DNA from: Panagrolaimus kolymaensis
Lineage: Eukaryota > Nematoda > Chromadorea > Rhabditida > Panagrolaimidae
Assembly: GCA_028622995.1 (NCBI GenBank)
Contig: JAJQJQ010000006.1
Coordinates: 4,340,001-4,404,000, forward strand
DNA: 64,000 nucleotides
Direction of reading: 5' to 3'
Every line of letters begins with the position of its first letter. The stretch's first letter is position 1. The notes under the pieces are model-generated. The model saw nothing but the letters and a program-made list of their open reading frames with translations. It searched no databases and was not told where the DNA came from. A program made the position numbers and the translations under genes. Of the stretch, positions 60,556 to 64,000 are shown in pieces.

Positions 60556-61266
60556 TTATATACTAAATTTATTTACTCATGTATTATTTTGTAATGTTTC
60601 AATAAAGTTTTGATAAACAAGTTCTTGTGTTGTTTCTTTGTTACAAAAGATTTTCATAATGGTTATAGTGATGCGTGTTTTGATTGTGTAGTTTACAGTA
60701 GCCCATTATGTTTTCATTTACTAAACAGCATAATACAAGTATAAGTACATTGTAGTAAGACGGCAATTTTGTCGTTACTATTTGCTCGAGATGACCTTTA
60801 ATCTTTTGTCTATCAATTCAAACCATTCATATTCGATGAACAATTGTTTGTTTACTGTTTTCAAAGTTTAGTGTCAAAAAAGATTAGTTTCAACATTTCA
60901 TCGGAGGATATTTTTCTAAACCGAATAACCTTTTCCTGTAAAAAAAACAAGAGCATAGTTTTGAACTGTTCACTAAAATTTTTCGATCGAAAGAAAAATT
61001 GATTTTAAAATCCTATTATTCACTATTTAATTTTATTTTGTTATGACAATAAGGAAGGAAGCTTTACACCTTTTATTAATACAAAAATGATGATATGACA
61101 AAAGATCATTGCAGAGGCAATACATAATCGATGATTCATAAACAATTTTTTTCTCGTTTGAACTTTTTTTGTAGGCGGAGTTTTTATTTATTGAATACTT
61201 TTTTAAAAGCCACTTGTTTTTTTTATTTGTGCGTGTGGAAAAAGTTTGATGATTGCAAAGTTAAAA
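60556..61266. other. Intergenic region
   Basis: No gene, repeat or RNA is recognised in these 700 bp between two same-strand genes. It should contain the lipase promoter. Confidence 0.5.
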
Positions 61267-62982
61267 ATGAATCGGGTTTATTGTTCACTATTATTTATTG
61301 GGATTTTCTTTGCAATATTCTTACCCGTTCCAGCACCATTAGCGATAGAACCTGCAAAAACAGGATATAATGAAACGGAAGCTCGACAATTGTTGAATCT
61401 TGCGGCTGGAGCTTATGGAGTTACACCACTTGGATGTATCAATGAGTAAGAGCTTTAGGAATCTTGTATTAGTAAGGTGTAAAGAGTCCATAATCTTTCA
61501 GAACCTTTGGAAATGATGCCCATCTTTATACCATTTACACTTCCAATAACCTAGTTTGTGATTTCCTTAAAGATTCATGCGCAAGTTATACCCTCGTAAA
61601 TGAACATGAACGAAGGATATACGTTATATTTCGAGGAACTAAAACTAAAAAACAGCTGATTCTTGAAGGATGGACCACGCTTGTTCCTAAAATTAATTTT
61701 TATGGTATTGGTATGGTAAGCTTTTGCCATTTTTCAATCGATACCTAATTAAAAAAAGTATGAAGATTTAATTCAATCATTTTTTTAGGCAAATAAATAC
61801 TTCTCAAACGCTTTAGAAGTTTTATGGCCTCATGTACATCCTGTTTTTGATGATCCACGTTATAAGGTTTGTTCTTTTTTGAAACTTTGAAACTTTGAAA
61901 TATAAAAAAATAGCAAATAAGTCATAAGTTAGGCTAGCTAGTTTTAGCAGGAAGTAACTCTTTAGTTTTATGTTTGCTCACTCAAATACAAAATAGCTAC
62001 TTTAATGCATTGGTTCAAAATACAATCGATTGACAATGAATGAGGGAGAATTAAGAGAACGAGACAACTTTGAGAGGCTTAAATTTTATTGCATTAAAAA
62101 AGAGTGATGTTATTTTCGAAATCATTTCTATCGGGGTTGTGAAAAAAACAAAAATATGCGATTGATTAGTGAAACATTTTATCAATATTGGCGGCATAAA
62201 GTATGCACAAATTGTAATATTATAATTAAAATTAAGGGCTTAAGAAATCGTAGTGATTGTCTTCTTTTTGCATGTTTGAAATTGAGTAACATCCTTTTTA
62301 GGATTATGATGTCACTTTTACTGGTCATTCACTTGGTGGTGCTCTGGCTGCACTTGGAGCATTGAAAAGTCTTTTGGATGAACATCGAAATGGATCTAAC
62401 ATCCGGTTAATAACATTTGGAGAACCACGAGTTGGAAATTCTGAATTAGCCAAAAAATTCGATGAGCTTTTGCCACATTCGTATCGAGTGGTTCATTCCG
62501 ATGACATAGTTCCTCATCTTCCAGCATGCCATAAAAATCACTTGGATCCACGTGTTCATCACGATGGCGATGATTCAAAACCTTGTGATCCAAATGATTT
62601 AAATGAATCATATCATCATGGAATAGAAATTTGGTATCCAATTGGAATGGGACCAAATTCAACTTATTACGAGTGTCTTGGAACTCCTAAAAATGAAGAT
62701 TTTGATTGCAGTGATAGTCTGTCATTTGAATTATCGAAATACAACCATTATATATTTTCACATCGACATTATTTTGAGCATAAAGTTCCACCATTTGGTA
62801 AACTTGGTTGTAAAGAAAATAAGCAACCATTGGAAGAACAAATGAGCATCGATGCCGAAGTTCCAGCTGAAGCTGAAATTGGTGATGCTGCAACCAATGG
62901 CGCATCAGATCATAATGGAGGATTTAGCGTTAAAAAAGCATGGAATTATATTCGAGACAAACTATCAAATGTGGGAAAATAA
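61267..62982 (+). CDS. Secreted class 3 (alpha/beta hydrolase) lipase
   Basis: Four exons (61267-61445, 61502-61715, 61789-61866, 62302-62982) join in phase to 383 residues. A signal peptide (LLFIGIFFAIFLPVPAPLA) starts the protein. The Lipase_3 fold is clear: EARQLLNLAAGAYGV, RRIYVIFRGTKT (oxyanion-side strand), then YDVTFTGHSLGGALAALGAL with the nucleophile Ser in GHSLGG. FGEPRVGN, RVVHSDDIVPHLP (acid Asp) and YHHGIEIWYP (His) complete the catalytic triad. The C-terminal 100 residues are Cys-bearing and then acidic. It probably hydrolyses triacylglycerol in the gut or outside the worm. The 435-bp third intron is long for this gene. A decayed partial copy lies at 36.5 kb. Confidence 0.95.
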
Positions 62983-64000
62983 CAACTAAAAATGAACGAA
63001 TTGCTTTGACTCATTCTGAGAAAACTGCAAATTGTTTCATCATCAATCAACGATCTCTCTTCTTTTTTTTGAGGCCACAACGAGAAACAGCTTATTTTTG
63101 ATGCTTTCATTTTTGAATTAATTTTTGTTTATAATATATTTAGTTTCTTTTTGTGCAATAGAAATAAAGATTCTTTTTTGAACTTGGAACTTTATTATAT
63201 TCAAAGCTCAGTATTTTTGTTTATAAAAGAAAACAGGCGATTATGCTCATGACTTTCAATATGTTCCAAAAATAAAAAACAGCTTTTTAAATAGGGATTA
63301 CACCGGTATTTTGTTACTCCTAATTTCTTTAATAAATAAATGATTATAACTAAAGCAAAAAAAAAGCAACCTCAAAAGAAAGTATTTGCGTTATTTATTC
63401 TTTTGTTTCTGCTGCCATGATCGTCTTTTCTTTTTTGCATTTTGTTTGTTTGCCGATTCGGTGCTTGTCTTCTTCGTCTTTCTTTTTTGAATCGTTTATT
63501 TCTTATTTTCATGATCGTAAAACTTTCTTTCTCTTTTATTTTTGCATATACATATGTTTGCTCTTTCTTTTAACTATGATAGTAAAATTTTCTCCTGACC
63601 CTTATTCGCCTCAAATTAAATTTTGCGAAGATTTCGGCATTTGAAGAATATTTTTGATAAGCATTTTATTTTAAGCTGTTTGTGAGAAAGATTGCTTATG
63701 GAATTAGTTTATTCGTTTAACTTTGAAGCAGCCATGCTATGGGGATAATAGCTATCATGATTTCTGTTCTGAGCGTTAAATTCTAACTTGAAAAATAGTT
63801 ATCAAAAAAAGTAAAAAAACAATAATAAAAAATTGAGACATTACAAATCGCGCGTTTATTTTTTTCCTTCCGCTGTTTATTCTCCTTGATACATTGACTT
63901 TGATAAATCGTCTCGACCGCAAAAAAAAAATAAAAAGAAAATAGCGACGACAACTTTCATTATGACTTTCACTGATATTGCTGACCTGATATCTTGCGGC
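62983..64000. other. 3' flank and window end
   Basis: AATAAAG at about 63162 fits the lipase polyadenylation site. The remainder shows no supported gene. An ATG at 63962 opens 13 codons (MTFTDIADLISCG) to the window edge and could be the start of a further gene, but this cannot be judged. Confidence 0.5.

Noticed and set aside
61867..62301. Possible extra exon in the long third lipase intron
   Set aside because: Joining exon 3 (DDPRYK) directly to exon 4 (DYDVTFTGHSLGG) gives the normal lipase spacing, so no extra exon is needed.
63962..64000. ATG opening 13 codons at the window edge
   Set aside because: Too short to judge without the sequence beyond the window.
1..64000. CRISPR arrays, bacterial operons, viral genes
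   Set aside because: No direct-repeat/spacer arrays or prokaryotic signals; all supported genes are spliced eukaryotic genes.

Overview
The window is nuclear DNA of a nematode. It is AT-rich, and most introns are short (about 45-60 bp) and end in TTTTAG or TTTCAG. Acceptor-like sites sit just upstream of several start codons, as expected for spliced-leader trans-splicing. Gene content also fits: unc-23/BAG2, a SXP/RAL-2-like secreted protein, a CFAP36 homologue and a U6 gene very close to the nematode form. The codon style and TTTTAG acceptors would suit a clade IV (tylenchine/panagrolaimid-like) worm, but the genus cannot be read from the sequence. Splice structures were assembled by eye from phase-consistent GT-AG (twice GC-AG) junctions.

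Layout. 1-2.7 kb: no gene. 2.7-8.7 kb (+): a six-exon FERM-PTP protein of the PTPN14/PTPN21 (Pez) type with a destroyed phosphatase centre. 8.96-9.6 kb (-): an IFT52/osm-6 pseudogene. 9.7-13.1 kb (-): a single-pass membrane protein, then an SH2-like protein. 13.75 kb (+): a U6 snRNA gene. 13.97-15.02 kb: two abutting non-autonomous DNA transposons. 15.2-15.6 kb (-): a secreted Arg/Lys/Ala-repeat polycation. 18.9-20.3 kb (+): a 77-residue protein in five tiny exons. 20.5-21.0 kb: a hAT-type element. 21-32 kb: an 11 kb gene desert rich in GCGC words, holding a CACTG-ended element at 28.3-29.2 kb. 32.0-34.5 kb (+): a transposase-derived DNA-binding protein (BrkDBD-like plus CENP-B-type HTH) with a CtBP-binding motif.

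35.3-36.0 kb (-): PRXL2A-like redox protein. 36.5 kb: a relic of the lipase gene found at 61-63 kb. 36.8-37.3 kb: one hAT element nested in another. 37.6-38.5 kb (+): ETF beta subunit. 38.7-39.6 kb (-): secreted SXP/RAL-2-like protein. 40.2-41.2 kb (-): RACK1. 42.6-44.2 kb (+): CFAP36. 44.5-45.3 kb (+): secreted nematode protein. 46.3-48.3 kb (+): LAPTM-like four-pass membrane protein. 48.4-49.4 kb (-): GINS subunit PSF1 and a small ORF. 49.6-52.4 kb (+): RPS4, a 108-residue ORF and kaptin, whose start codon overlaps the preceding stop. 53.8-58.3 kb (+): UNC-23/BAG2. 58.9-59.7 kb (+): F-box-like protein. 60.0-60.6 kb (+): small Ser-rich protein. 61.3-63.0 kb (+): class 3 lipase.

The genes are mostly unrelated housekeeping and signalling genes. 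The most unusual thread is a set of small inverted-repeat transposons. Each is packed with dozens of copies of its own short, often palindromic word, four have perfect 8-bp target duplications, and two pairs are nested or abutting. Two elements share the TIR TAGGGTTG but carry completely different words.
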